NCBI RefSeq assembly: GCF_015353075.1
Contig: NZ_CP064191.1
Span: 310,001 to 374,000 of the forward strand
Source of the DNA: Rhizobium sp. 007
Lineage (GTDB): Bacteria; Pseudomonadota; Alphaproteobacteria; Rhizobiales; Rhizobiaceae
Length of the DNA: 64,000 nt
Direction: 5' to 3'
Part shown: piece by piece, positions 29,722 to 40,300 of the stretch
Layout of the letters: each line of letters opens with the position of its first letter
Position numbering within the stretch: position 1 is the stretch's first letter
The notes under the pieces: model-generated
What the model was told of the DNA's origin: nothing
The model's database searches: none
The model's input: only the letters and a program-made list of their open reading frames with translations
Translations under genes and position numbers: made by a program

Positions 29722-29946
29722 ATGCCAACGCCTGTCACCCAAAGAGTCCAGAAGCGCCGGGACGCGCTACGGGCTGCTGGATTGCGCCCGGTGCAGATAT
29801 GGGTTCCGGATACGCGTCTCCCGGGCTTTGCCGACGAGTGCCGCCGCCAGTCACGGGCCGTCGCTGCGGCTGATGCCGCTGACCGCGATCTGGACGCCTT
29901 CATGGATGCCGCCCTTGCTGATCTGGATGACGAGGCCGACGCGTGA
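29722..29946 (+). CDS. MazE-like antitoxin
   Basis: The 74-aa protein (MPTPVTQRVQKRRDALRAAG, then RPVQIWVPDTR) has the short basic DNA-binding N-terminus and acidic C-terminus (FMDAALADLDDEADA) of the MazE-type antitoxins common in rhizobia. Its stop overlaps the GTG start of the toxin gene, so the two are co-translated. It would neutralise the toxin and, with it, repress the operon. Confidence 0.85.
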   Translation: MPTPVTQRVQKRRDALRAAGLRPVQIWVPDTRLPGFADECRRQSRAVAAADAADRDLDAFMDAALADLDDEADA

Positions 29947-30266
29947 GGCGTGGCGATCTCGTTACCGTCGCCATGCCGGGGGACTTCGGGAAGCCCCGCC
30001 CCGCCCTCATCATCCAGGCCGATCAGTTCGAGGACACCGGCACGGTGACGGTGCTGCTGGTGTCGGGGACGTTAGTGGACGCCCCTTTGATCCGGCCTAC
30101 AGTGCGCCCGACGCCCGAGAACGGGCTACGCAAGCCGTCGCAAGTGATGATCGACACGGCCATGTCGGTGAAGCGCGACAAGCTCGGCCCGTCCTTCGGG
30201 CGGCTCGATGACGGAACCATGCTTTCCATCACCCGTTCGCTGGCCGTTTTCCTCGGCCTGGCCTGA
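29943..30266 (+). CDS. MazF/PemK-family toxin (endoribonuclease)
   Basis: The 107-aa product has the PemK/MazF fold signature: MRRGDLVTVAMPGDFGKPRP at the N-terminus, PALIIQADQFEDTGTVTVLL, and QVMIDTAMSVKRDKLG with the conserved Arg/Lys pair. MazF toxins cut RNA when the antitoxin is degraded. It starts at GTG 29943 inside the antitoxin stop. Likely role: stabilising the plasmid. Confidence 0.88.
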   Translation: MRRGDLVTVAMPGDFGKPRPALIIQADQFEDTGTVTVLLVSGTLVDAPLIRPTVRPTPENGLRKPSQVMIDTAMSVKRDKLGPSFGRLDDGTMLSITRSLAVFLGLA

Positions 30267-30370
30267 GATCGTCTTTCACTATGTGCGAAATTCAGGAAAT
30301 TTGCGAAAACTCGTCTGTAGTGCGCCAAGAAGCGACCACATCAGCAGATATTACATCCTCCGCACCGTTT

Positions 30371-31933
30371 CCGAAACCGGTAATTTTTCCGGGGTTGTAC
30401 ACGGGTTTTTAGGCTGAGACAGGCCATCAGAGTCGCTTTGCTTGGAAAGGAAGCGATGGCATTAGAATGGACGATCACAATCGTGGGCAGGAACGAATTT
30501 GGCGACACCTGCCGAAAGGAGATCCGCGTCGACAAGAGCTGGGAGCGCCTGTTCGACGGCGATATTGGCTTGTCCATCGACGATGGCAAGAAGATCATGG
30601 CGGCAAAAGTGCTGTCGTCAGCCATGAGGCGGAAACTTATTCTCTCTTTCGCCGCGTTTGCCCGGACTGCCACACTCTCCGATCAGTCAAGGACTATACG
30701 ACACGAAAGGTCCGAACTGTTTTCGGCGCTGTGAAGGTACGTAATCCCGCTGGATGCTCTGCGAGAAGTGCTATCCCGGCATGGTCGCTGCCTTCGCGCC
30801 CTTGAAGGAATCTGCCCCGATCGGGCGACACCGGAATTGATGGAGCTGACGGCGCGCCTGGGGAGCATGATGCCATACCGGCAGGCTGCGAAGGTGCTTG
30901 CCGAGTTTCTGCCGATTGAACCAACCGAAACGCATGCGACTGTACGCAAGCGCACCATCAAGATCGGCGAGCGGCTCGACGATCAGATCGCAAGTGAAGA
31001 GCAGCACGCGAGGTCGCAAACGGATGAGCGACGCCAGATGGAAATGCAGCTTCCCGGCGACCGGCGCAAAGAGTTCGTCGTCAGCATCGATACCGCCCAT
31101 GTTCGCAGCGTCGATCGCAATTCGGCGCGCAACTTCGAGCTCGTTGTGGCCCGGTGTGGTCGCGGTGGCCGGGGCGAACCAGGTGGCCGATATTTCACGA
31201 CCGGCAGTACCAACCAGACCGCTCTTCGAGACCGAGCGCTGCACGCGCTTCAGAAGGAGGGATAGTGCGGTTTTGGCGACTTCACCGTGATCTCGGACGG
31301 CGCCGAAATTCTGAAGCGGCTGCCTCGCGCCATGCCGGAGCCGACAGCCCATATCATCGACTGGTTCCACATCGCCATGAAGATTCAGCCCATGCAGCAG
31401 ATCGTCAACCACATCGTGCGATCCCAATCGAGCCCCTTCGAAGCGCTTCCGACCATCGACAGGGACATCAGAGCCGTGAAGTGGCGGCTCTGGCATGGGC
31501 GCATCGACCGCGCGATCCACGACCTTGAGCGGATTGTTGCCGGCTTGCAGCAAGCGCAGGGGGAAGGCGAGTTCTCGATCGCGCGGCTCTACAGCCTCGG
31601 CGGGCAACTCCTGACTTACATCCGTTCGAACCGAGGTGCACTCGTCAACTATGGAAAACGCTATCGCTCCGGCCTTCGTGTCGCTACGACCTTGGCCGAG
31701 TCAGCCGTGAACTCGCTGGTTGGCAAGCGGATGGTGAAGAAGCAACAGATGCGCTGGTCCATCCACGGCGCTCACATGCTGATGCAAGTCCGAACGGCAG
31801 ACCTGAACGGCGAGCTTCGTGATCGATTGCGGGCACACTTCCGGCAGCCAGAACCGAACGTGCCTCCATTGTTCAAACCCAAACCCCCCCCTTTCTCCGA
31901 GCCGCCTGACCCCAGAGAAGTTACCGGTCTCGG
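30371..31933 (+). mobile_element. ISKra4-family insertion sequence (decayed)
   Basis: Imperfect terminal inverted repeats bound the element: CCGAAACCGGTAATTTTTCC starts at 30371, and its partner CCGAGACCGGTAACTTCTCT on the minus strand ends at 31933. Sequence continues unrelated outside. No obvious target duplication. Confidence 0.7.
30456..31920 (+). pseudogene. ISKra4-family transposase with frameshifts and a nonsense codon
   Basis: Homologous segments lie in different frames: MALEWTITIVGRNEFGDTCR to ~30600, HEAETYSLFRRVCPDCHTLR to ~30760, then CPDRATPELMELTARLGSMM onward. The last part is interrupted by TAG at 31263-31265, where QKEG-stop-CGFGDF should read through (TAC to TAG). VVSIDTAHVRSVDRNSARNF and IIDWFHIAMKIQPMQQI are the conserved core. 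Three lesions make it inactive. Confidence 0.85.
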
Positions 31934-32125
31934 CCTTCATCGCCACGATCTTTGGCGGATGGCTAGCAAGAAAGGTGCGCAGCTGACCTCGCGTCAGCTT
32001 CTTCCGGAACAGTGGCCTGCCGGTAGCGTCTGCACCATGCAATGGAACATGGATTTAGCCAAGTCCTATCCCGATCACAGCGGCACGATCCAGCATGGAG
32101 GCGAAATGCTCTCGGCGCGGGCGGT

Positions 32126-32872
32126 CTAGCCGGAGTGCTGCGGCGCAACAAGCGAACCTGTGCTTTTGGCAACGGCGCCGCTCCAATCACCTGCGGCGGG
32201 GAACCCATGCACTGCCAGACTCTCAGGAGCGACAGGCCGCGCCGTTACGATCGATCCGATGAAACCAACCTTTGTTGGTAAATCGTATACGCGCCAGCAG
32301 TGGCTTCCCTGCTCGTTCCGAAGCCACAGACGCGCACCATTGGGGCCAGTTTGTCGCGAGAGTGGAACCACGACCTGCGACAGGGGGTGGGCAAGTCCGA
32401 GTCCCAGAGCTTTTACTGCGGCTTCTTTACGAACCCAAAGGCGCAATAATAGTTCAGGAGCATTCGTCATCGTCCGAAGCCGTCGCCATTCTGCCGGCGA
32501 CCAAATGGTCTCAAGCCAGCTCCATTCAACCGCTTGGTCCAGGCATTCGACGTCGATGCCGAGCAAAGGCTGGTGAGAGACAGCGACAAGTGCTAGGTCG
32601 CCGCTGCGGCTCAACGAAAAAATAGGCCCTCCGGGAACGTATGGGCGACGCCATTGGCTGTACGCAAATTTCACATCCCAGGGCTCAATAAGCAAGCAAC
32701 CGGCCAAGATTCGGCGTAGGGCCACGTGCGCCGCTGCAAACCTTCGCGCGTCGTGCCGATGCTTCAAACGATTATATTTTTCCTGTTCTTCGTGATCCAA
32801 CCAGGCAAGGCAGTCCGGCCACGGGTGGGGCGGAACGTTCAAATCAAACTGCCAGATCTTCACAGATTTCAT
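32126..32872 (-). CDS. Sfp-type 4'-phosphopantetheinyl transferase
   Basis: The product (248 aa) has the three Sfp-family blocks: RRPYVPGGPIFSLSRSGD, the Mg-binding LLGIDVECLD, and LLRLWVRKEAAVKALGLGL (WxxKEA). It attaches the CoA-derived phosphopantetheine arm to the Ser of peptidyl carrier domains and so activates the NRPSs. It is the third gene of the NRPS-MATE-PPTase operon, 63 bp after the exporter gene. The C-terminus extends somewhat beyond the family core. Confidence 0.93.
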   Translation of the reverse strand: MKSVKIWQFDLNVPPHPWPDCLAWLDHEEQEKYNRLKHRHDARRFAAAHVALRRILAGCLLIEPWDVKFAYSQWRRPYVPGGPIFSLSRSGDLALVAVSHQPLLGIDVECLDQAVEWSWLETIWSPAEWRRLRTMTNAPELLLRLWVRKEAAVKALGLGLAHPLSQVVVPLSRQTGPNGARLWLRNEQGSHCWRVYDLPTKVGFIGSIVTARPVAPESLAVHGFPAAGDWSGAVAKSTGSLVAPQHSG

Positions 32873-32934
32873 TTGAGACGCTTGTGTTTCTGTTTTGGTA
32901 ATTCAACTCTTTCGCCGAAAGTAGCATTGCGATG

Positions 32935-34290
32935 TTAAACGCGAAGCGAACGTTCATCTCTGCTCAAGCGCCGCCACTCTCGATAAAGGACGAGCGTGGC
33001 AGTCAGGCCAGCAGCAGCCTCACTGAGAACGGGACTAATGATGAGACCTTTGACGCCCAGCCACCGCGGCAACACTAGCAGGAGTGGTATCAGGAATAGC
33101 CCATCGGGCGTAATTGCGAGCAGCGATGCCCGTGTCACTTCGCCTTTGGCCTGTGCCAGCATAATAGTGACTGCCATTGCGGGAAAGCAAACAGAAGCGG
33201 CTAGGAATGCAGCAATTGCGCGTTCCGCGACCGCGATAGCTGAGGTCTCCGTAACAAACCAGGCGGCCAAAGCGTGCGATTGGCCGATGCCTATGAGCGC
33301 GCACATCGATGAGAACGCTAAGGATAGGGACAATATTACGGTCAATGCCTGCCGCACTCTGTCGCCCCTTCCCGCACCGATGTTGTAGCCGACCGCAGAT
33401 TGGGCACCGATGCACAGGCCACTGATTGGTAGAGCCACTATGAAAAGCAGCCGCGTTGCGACACCCACCCCGGCCAAAGTATCGTCGCCAAATGTGCTGG
33501 CAGTAGAATTGAGCAGCCACATGGCAGCAATGCCAGCCACACTCGCGAGCGCCGCCGGACTTCCTACCGCCAGAATGACACCTATACGCGCCAATAAACC
33601 GGTTGCTGGATGACGGCCTAGCCTCACCACACCGGACGCGGTCGCAAAATGCCAACCGTACACGGCGGCCGCAGCCGCTTGCGCAATCAATGTTGCGAAA
33701 CCAGCTCCTGCGATCCCCAGATCCAATCCGAAGATCAGCAGGGAATCGAGCACTGCGTTGAGAGCAAATGCCACAATCTGCGTGACCATGCTGAATAACG
33801 TGTTCCCCTCGGCCCTGACGATGAAGCCGCAGATCATGTTGAATACGAGCAGCACCTGGGCAAACAGGAGCGGCCTTAGGTATTCGATCGCATAGGGCAG
33901 CGTATTGTTGCTAGCGCCAAACCATGTCAGGAGGACGCTGATGCTGGTCGCGATACTACCAGAAGCTAATATCGCAATGCCCAAGCCCAAGACAATTGCT
34001 GTCAAGGCGAATGCTGCTGCGGATGCATGGTCATGCCGACCGAGGCTGCGCGCCACGGTCGATGCTGCCCCAGTCCCCACCGCTTGCCCGACAAGCGTCA
34101 GGACCATGGTAATTGGGAATGTAATCGCAAGAGAGGCCACCGCCTCTGCCCCAAGACGTCCAACGAAGAAAGCATTCAAAAGCTGGTAGGCCGCACTGAC
34201 GCAAAGTCCCACAATCGTTGGAACGGCAAGCCTTAGCACAAGTGGCACCATGGGCTCGTTCTCGAGCTGCTCTAACTGGATCGGTTTCAT
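32935..34290 (-). CDS. MATE-family efflux protein
   Basis: Starting at MKPIQLEQLENEPMVPLVLR gives 451 aa with about twelve hydrophobic segments in two similar halves. Each half opens with a MATE-type signature (LNAFFVGRLGAEAVASLAIT; later GVGVATRLLFIVALPISGLC). Such antiporters export small, often cationic, molecules across the inner membrane. Its place between the NRPS and PPTase genes (57 and 63 bp spacing) suggests it exports the peptide. Confidence 0.93.
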   Translation of the reverse strand: MKPIQLEQLENEPMVPLVLRLAVPTIVGLCVSAAYQLLNAFFVGRLGAEAVASLAITFPITMVLTLVGQAVGTGAASTVARSLGRHDHASAAAFALTAIVLGLGIAILASGSIATSISVLLTWFGASNNTLPYAIEYLRPLLFAQVLLVFNMICGFIVRAEGNTLFSMVTQIVAFALNAVLDSLLIFGLDLGIAGAGFATLIAQAAAAAVYGWHFATASGVVRLGRHPATGLLARIGVILAVGSPAALASVAGIAAMWLLNSTASTFGDDTLAGVGVATRLLFIVALPISGLCIGAQSAVGYNIGAGRGDRVRQALTVILSLSLAFSSMCALIGIGQSHALAAWFVTETSAIAVAERAIAAFLAASVCFPAMAVTIMLAQAKGEVTRASLLAITPDGLFLIPLLLVLPRWLGVKGLIISPVLSEAAAGLTATLVLYREWRRLSRDERSLRV

Positions 34291-34346
34291 TTGAGCGCCT
34301 GCTTTTAGGTAGAATATCATCGGACACTGGAGTCAGTTGAGACTTA

Positions 34347-37300
34347 TTATTGTCTATTGCAAATCTCGCGAATGATTCCCGTCAGGTTGTTCTGCAATTT
34401 GTTTGCAGTTGACGTGGCCGATGATCCATCAATACGAGAATAGTTATGTTGTTGCACTATGCGCAAACAGCTATTCACTTCGTCGATTGAGTACTCAAGC
34501 CAATGGTGTTTGTTAAAATTCATGTCTTCGCCACACCATAACGGCGCCTCTTGCTGGTCCAAAAAACGGCGCCCGCCGATGGCCGCTAGAGGAGCACGGA
34601 AATTGATCACAACACGCGGCGTTGGCAATCGTGCCGCGCGCGCCGCCACTCTCTCATCAGGATGAAATGCTTGGAGAGCACGCAGGCCAAGGCCAAGGGT
34701 GGGTATCCGGCGACGTTGGGCGGCTACAGAGCGCAATTGCGCCATCGTTGGTTCAGTGCCATCGACCACCAGTGGCATTGGCAAGAGTTCACAGCAGATT
34801 CCAAGGTTATTTGATAGATCGACACCACCCAACACAGGAGTGCGCAGGGCCGTAATGCTGTCCACGTAAAGTCCAAGCATTGGACGATCGCCACCTAATG
34901 TCCGCAAAAAAGCCAATAGAATAAGATCCAGCCCATCTATCCCGGCACGATCAGAAAATCCCAGCAGCGCAGCGGTTTCCACTTGAGGGATGCTGAGAAA
35001 TCGAGTCGCTTGGGATTCACACAACCGCAAGAATTCGTCGTTGTCGACTTCGCCGGCCCGCAACAACGCCTGCATGCGACGCGCGCCGACAGGATCGGAT
35101 GGGGTTGGGTCTCCTCCAGAACGCGCCGCCGCTAGAGCCAGTGGTGAACCGGAGGGCATTAATGCTGCCCAAGGTCGGGTTTCCCAGTATTCAAGCTCTT
35201 CCTCGGCATGATCTATCGCATGATTGCGAAGGAGGTTAAGCCAATTGGCTATGCTGGCGTGTCCTGTGAGGGCGGTTGGCTTGACCTCTAGGCCAGCCGC
35301 CGCAGTCCTATAGAGTCGTTCCAGTTCCCCAATTAACAGACGAAAACCGTAGCCGTCTGTAAGGAAGTGATGCACGACAATGAATAGCCAGCTTCGCTGT
35401 GTCTGCGGTTGGCCCCCCTCGAATAGCAACACCCTGAGGAGGGGGGTGCGACCGTCGAACCGGAAGGCATACTGTGCCTGTTCGGTTTTTTCTGACACGA
35501 TCTGTTCCCACATTTCCGGCAAATCGGCGGGGAGTGTGATACGTTCTAACGATAGCGGGTCGTCGGTCGGGAGCGTGCGCGCCGGAGTCCCGTCTGAGCG
35601 AACGAGCCGGGTACGAAGCATGGGATGCTCATCACCCAGTGTGGCAACGGCTTGCGATAAGAGCGTTCCATTAAGCTCTCCTGCGCTGAATTTCCACAGG
35701 CCATACAAATTGAAGTGCTCATCGTAGCCCATGTGCTGGCTGAAGAAACGCATGGTGGGGGAAAAAGGCGGGGCCACATTCTCGGATTTGATGCGATCGA
35801 ATGTAGTCTCATTGGGCAGAGCATCCCCGTGTGCGTCAATGAGACTCGCCAGGTCGGCCAGTCGAGGGTTATCGTAGAGTTCGCCGACGGTGAAGCGCAA
35901 GCCACGAAGGCTGGCGTCGGACACGCATCGCACACTTAGGATCGAAGTTCCCCCAAGAGCGAAGAACTCGTCCTCGGCTGAAACCTCTTCGCAACCCAAC
36001 AGACGCTCCCAAAGATCCGCGAGGGCTGCCTCGGTTACCGTTTGCGGTCTCCTTCCTTTGCCTGTGGACATCGCAGTTGGCAGTGGTAAGGCGCGACGGT
36101 CCAATTTGCCACCTGGATTGCGAGGCAGTTCATCAATGCGCATAATGCGCGCTGGCACCATGTATGTTGGAAGAGTTTCCCGTGTGAATGCCAGAAGGTC
36201 GGCCTCATCGAGGAGATCTGCAGTGCTGACCACATAGCCCACCAGCAGGCCGCCCCGATCCGGCATGGCATGCAACGCGACCCCGGCATCGCTTACGGCG
36301 GGGTGCGATCGGAGCGCATGCGCGACCTCGTCAAGTTCGACGCGGTAACCGTTCACCTTGACTTGGTCATCGTCGCGGCCATGAAGCTCCAGCGTCCCAT
36401 CCTCCCGGAATCTGGCAAGATCACCAGTCCGGTAGAGCAACTGGCCGTCTTGCATCATTTCGAACCGAGTTGCCGGTTGCTCTATGTTATCGAGGTACCC
36501 AAGACTCAGGCATGCACCTGTGACACACAACTCACCCAGCGCGCCGCGCGGCATAAGTTGCAGCTTCCTGCTTCGCACGGTCAATTGCACATTTGCAATC
36601 GGTCGACCTATAGGAACGTTACGCGCATCAAGCGGAAGTGAATGATCCACTTGGTGCCAGGCGGCATTGGAACTGCACTCGGTCGAGCCATAGAAATTAA
36701 AGAGATTTGTGGCTGGAAACGCGAGCGTCCAGCGCTTGACGAGGTCAGGCGGCAGTGCCTGAGTGCTGCTAGCAACCAGCCGAAGCGCACTTGCCGACGG
36801 ACCGCCGGTCGAGCGCGCCATGATCAGTGCATCCAAGATGGGTGGGGCGGCGAGGAGATGACTGATCTTGTGGTTTTCAAGCACGGACAGCAGCCGTTCT
36901 GGGATGACAAGCTCCTCTCGGGACAACAAATAAGCGGGAACCCCCTGCAGCAACGGACCGAAAATTTCCCAAGTGCTTGCGACAAGCGTTGCGGACTTCT
37001 GGACCACTGCAACGTCACCGGCAAGGAAGGGCAACTCTGACCACATCCAGTGCAAACGGTTCAGGCACGCCGACGCCGGGACGCGCACTCCTTTCGGCTC
37101 CCCGGCCGTTCCTGACGTGAAGACGATGTGCAGGACATCATGAGGCAAGACCGGATGAGGCACCCCCCCTATCGAAGCGGTTCCTGAGAGGGAATTCAGT
37201 GAAACCATCTGGCATGGCGAGTTTTCGTAGCATGCCCAGGAAGCATGAACTTCGCTGTCGGTCAGCAGGACCTTCGGGGATGTTGCCCGTAAGATGTGAA

Positions 37301-40300
37301 CAGCGCGAGCTTGCGGCAACTCAGGCCCTAAGCAGACATATGCGGCATGCACCTTCACGCAAGCAAGGAGCGCCACCAGCGTTGCAATTCCCCTATCTGT
37401 CGCGATTGCTATTCGATCACCTGCGCGTGCACCCAGACCAGCCAACCCATTGGCAATACGGTCGACCGAGTCGTTCAGTTCAGCGTAGGAAATTCGGCCT
37501 CCGTTCCAGAAAAAGGCGGTGTGTTCTGGAGTGCGTTGCACCTGGGCCTCGAACAGTTCACGTAAGGTTGCCTTGCAACCGAAATCGCGGCTGGTGTCGT
37601 TGAAGGACGCAAGAAATCGCACTTCTTTCTCGTGCAATAGTCCGAGAGAACTGAGCGGTGCGTCGGGCGCTGCGACGCAATGCTTCAACGTGTGTTCCAA
37701 ATTGCGCAGGATCCGCTCTGCTTGAGGTGCCTCGAGGATCTCTTTGCAATACGTCAGTTGAAGATAGACGCCGTCCCCTTCCTCCTGCGCGTAGAGTGTC
37801 AGATCGTATTTGGCGTAACCCAGCTCCAGTTCACGGATGGTGATGGTCAGTCTTCCGCCGTCTCCGTGTACTTCCTCCGGTTGCTCCGAGTACATGTTGA
37901 ACATGACCTGAAAGACCGGTGATATGTTGCTGCGTCGTGCAATGTTAAGGGTCTCCAGCATCCGCCCGAACGGATAGTCACCATGTGAGATGGCGTCCGA
38001 AACAGTTTCCTGTACCCCCTTTACCAACGTATTGAAGGTTTCCGTGTCGTCGATTTTCAGCCGCAGCGGCAGCATATTGAGGAAAAAGCCAAGAAGCTGC
38101 TCGGTACCGGGGCGCTGCCTGACTACGTGAGGCGCGCCCACTACGACCTCGTCCTGTCCGGCATATTGCGCCAGCACGATCGCAAACCCTGCTAGAAGTG
38201 TTGCGAATAATGTTGACCGGTTGTCAGCAGCCACACGACGAAGCGCGGCCGTCACGCCCGCATCCAATGCTAGCCCTTGGGCGTGGCTGGCATATGTGAG
38301 GTGTCGGGGGCGTTCGTGATCGCTTGACAGCTCGAGGACCGGTAATTCTCCGCTTAACATCTGCTGCCAGTATGTCCCTTGAACATTGTAGCGATCAGGG
38401 GTGAGATTTTTTGCTTCCCACAGAGCGTAGTCGCCGAGGCCAATTTCGGGCTTTGCTGGCGAAGCTGCGGCCTGGCCAACCGTATGACTCTCGTAGAGGC
38501 GTCGCAGATCGCGCGCCAACACCGAAAGCGACCATGCGTCCATGATGATCTCATGGGTAGTTAGGTATAGCTCGTGCCGGCGCTCGTTCCTACGAACGAG
38601 GGCGGTCCGAAGGAGTGGGCCAGTCGCCAAATCGAACGGTTGCGCGCTGTGTTGCCGCTGAATTGCCGCGACGTGCTCGGCTTGAGCCATTGAAGGCAAC
38701 GACGAGAGATCTTGGTACTCTAGTCGAGGTAGCGGCCCGTCAAAGGCCATCAGGGGATGGCCATCTTTCTCCAGGAATCTCACCCGCAGCGTGTCAAAAC
38801 GATGGAGTAAATCAGTCCAGGCCGCCTCGAATGCACCGCGATCCAAGGAACCCTCAAGATTGACGACCGTCCGAAGCTCGTAGTTTCGTGCCTGGGGGTC
38901 GAGCTTCCAGAGGAACCACAGGTGAGTTTGAAGATATGTTGGCGGCACCACTTTCGTCGCCGCCTCAGGAATGCGGATAATGGGAGGCAACTGTGTCTCG
39001 GCGCCCTGCTCGATCGTCCGCGCCAACTCCCGGACCGTTGAACGGTGAAGTTGGCCCGATTGTATCTGGCGACCAAAAAGGCGGTGAACCCGATTAGCGA
39101 GCAACATCATTCGCAGCGAATCGCCTCCCAAATCGATGAAGGCGTCGTCGAGGCCGACAGGAGCCACGCACAGGATCTGCTCCCAAAGGTTCGCAAGCTG
39201 TCGTTCGATTTCTGATCGTGGCGATACGAAGGCAACATCGGACAGCGGGCGCATTCCATCTGGAATCGGCAGGCGGCCGTAGTCGAGCTTGCCGTTTGCA
39301 TTGAGTGGGAGTGTCGGCACTTCAAAAATTTGATCCGGCATGATGTACGGCGCCAAGTATCGGCCCAGATGCTCTTGCAGATGTCGCAAAGTGCAGTGAT
39401 CGCGCAGAACTACGAAGGCAACTAGGCTAGGCGGCACAAGATCTGCGTCGACGGCTGATGCATTTTCATCGCTACTCTCCCGCCCCAGTTTTGCACGGGC
39501 CGTGAGCTTCGCCCATCGATGTTGGCTTCGATGCAGGACTACAGCGCTTCCCATGACGCCATGATGGCTGTTGAGAACAGATTCAATTTCTCCCAATTCG
39601 ACACGGTAGCCCCGCACCTTGACTTGCCGATCCGCTCGGCCAAGGCACTCGAGCAAACCATCGGGCCGCATGCGAGCCAAATCACCCGTCCGATACAAAC
39701 GGCTGTGGCTAGGCGTGTCGTCGAACGGGTTCGCCACGAAAACCGCCGCAGTGCGTTCCGGGTCATTGATGTAACCCCGAGCGACGCCAGCACCGCTGAC
39801 ACATAGCTCCCCAACTTCCCCTCTCGATGCAAGTTTCAGAAGATCACTGTCCGGCCTGACAAGGTAGACCCGAAGCCCGGGAATAGGTCGGCCGATCGGT
39901 ACGTAGGTTTCATTGGCGGCTGGCGGCTGTGTCACCAAGTGGTGCGTGACGCCGTCGCCGCACTCCGTTGGGCCATAATGATTGAGGATGGGAACTTCCG
40001 GATGGTGCGTCAGCCATTTGCGACATAGATCGGGTGACAGCGGTTCGCCAACAGTTGAGATGCAGCGCAGGTTCTCAAACTGAGGTGTGCTCTCGCCTTC
40101 TGTGGCAACGAGGCAGGTACGCAAGAGCGATGGCACGAACTGAATTACCGTGATCCTCCGATCGCGCAAAGTTTTTGATAATTGGCGAGGATCCGCAATA
40201 ACAGCGGAAGGCAAAATATCGATGGCTCCACCCACCAATAGGCCTGCCAGGAATTGCCAGAGTGATACGTCGAAGCAGTGGGAAGCCGTTTGAGCAACGC

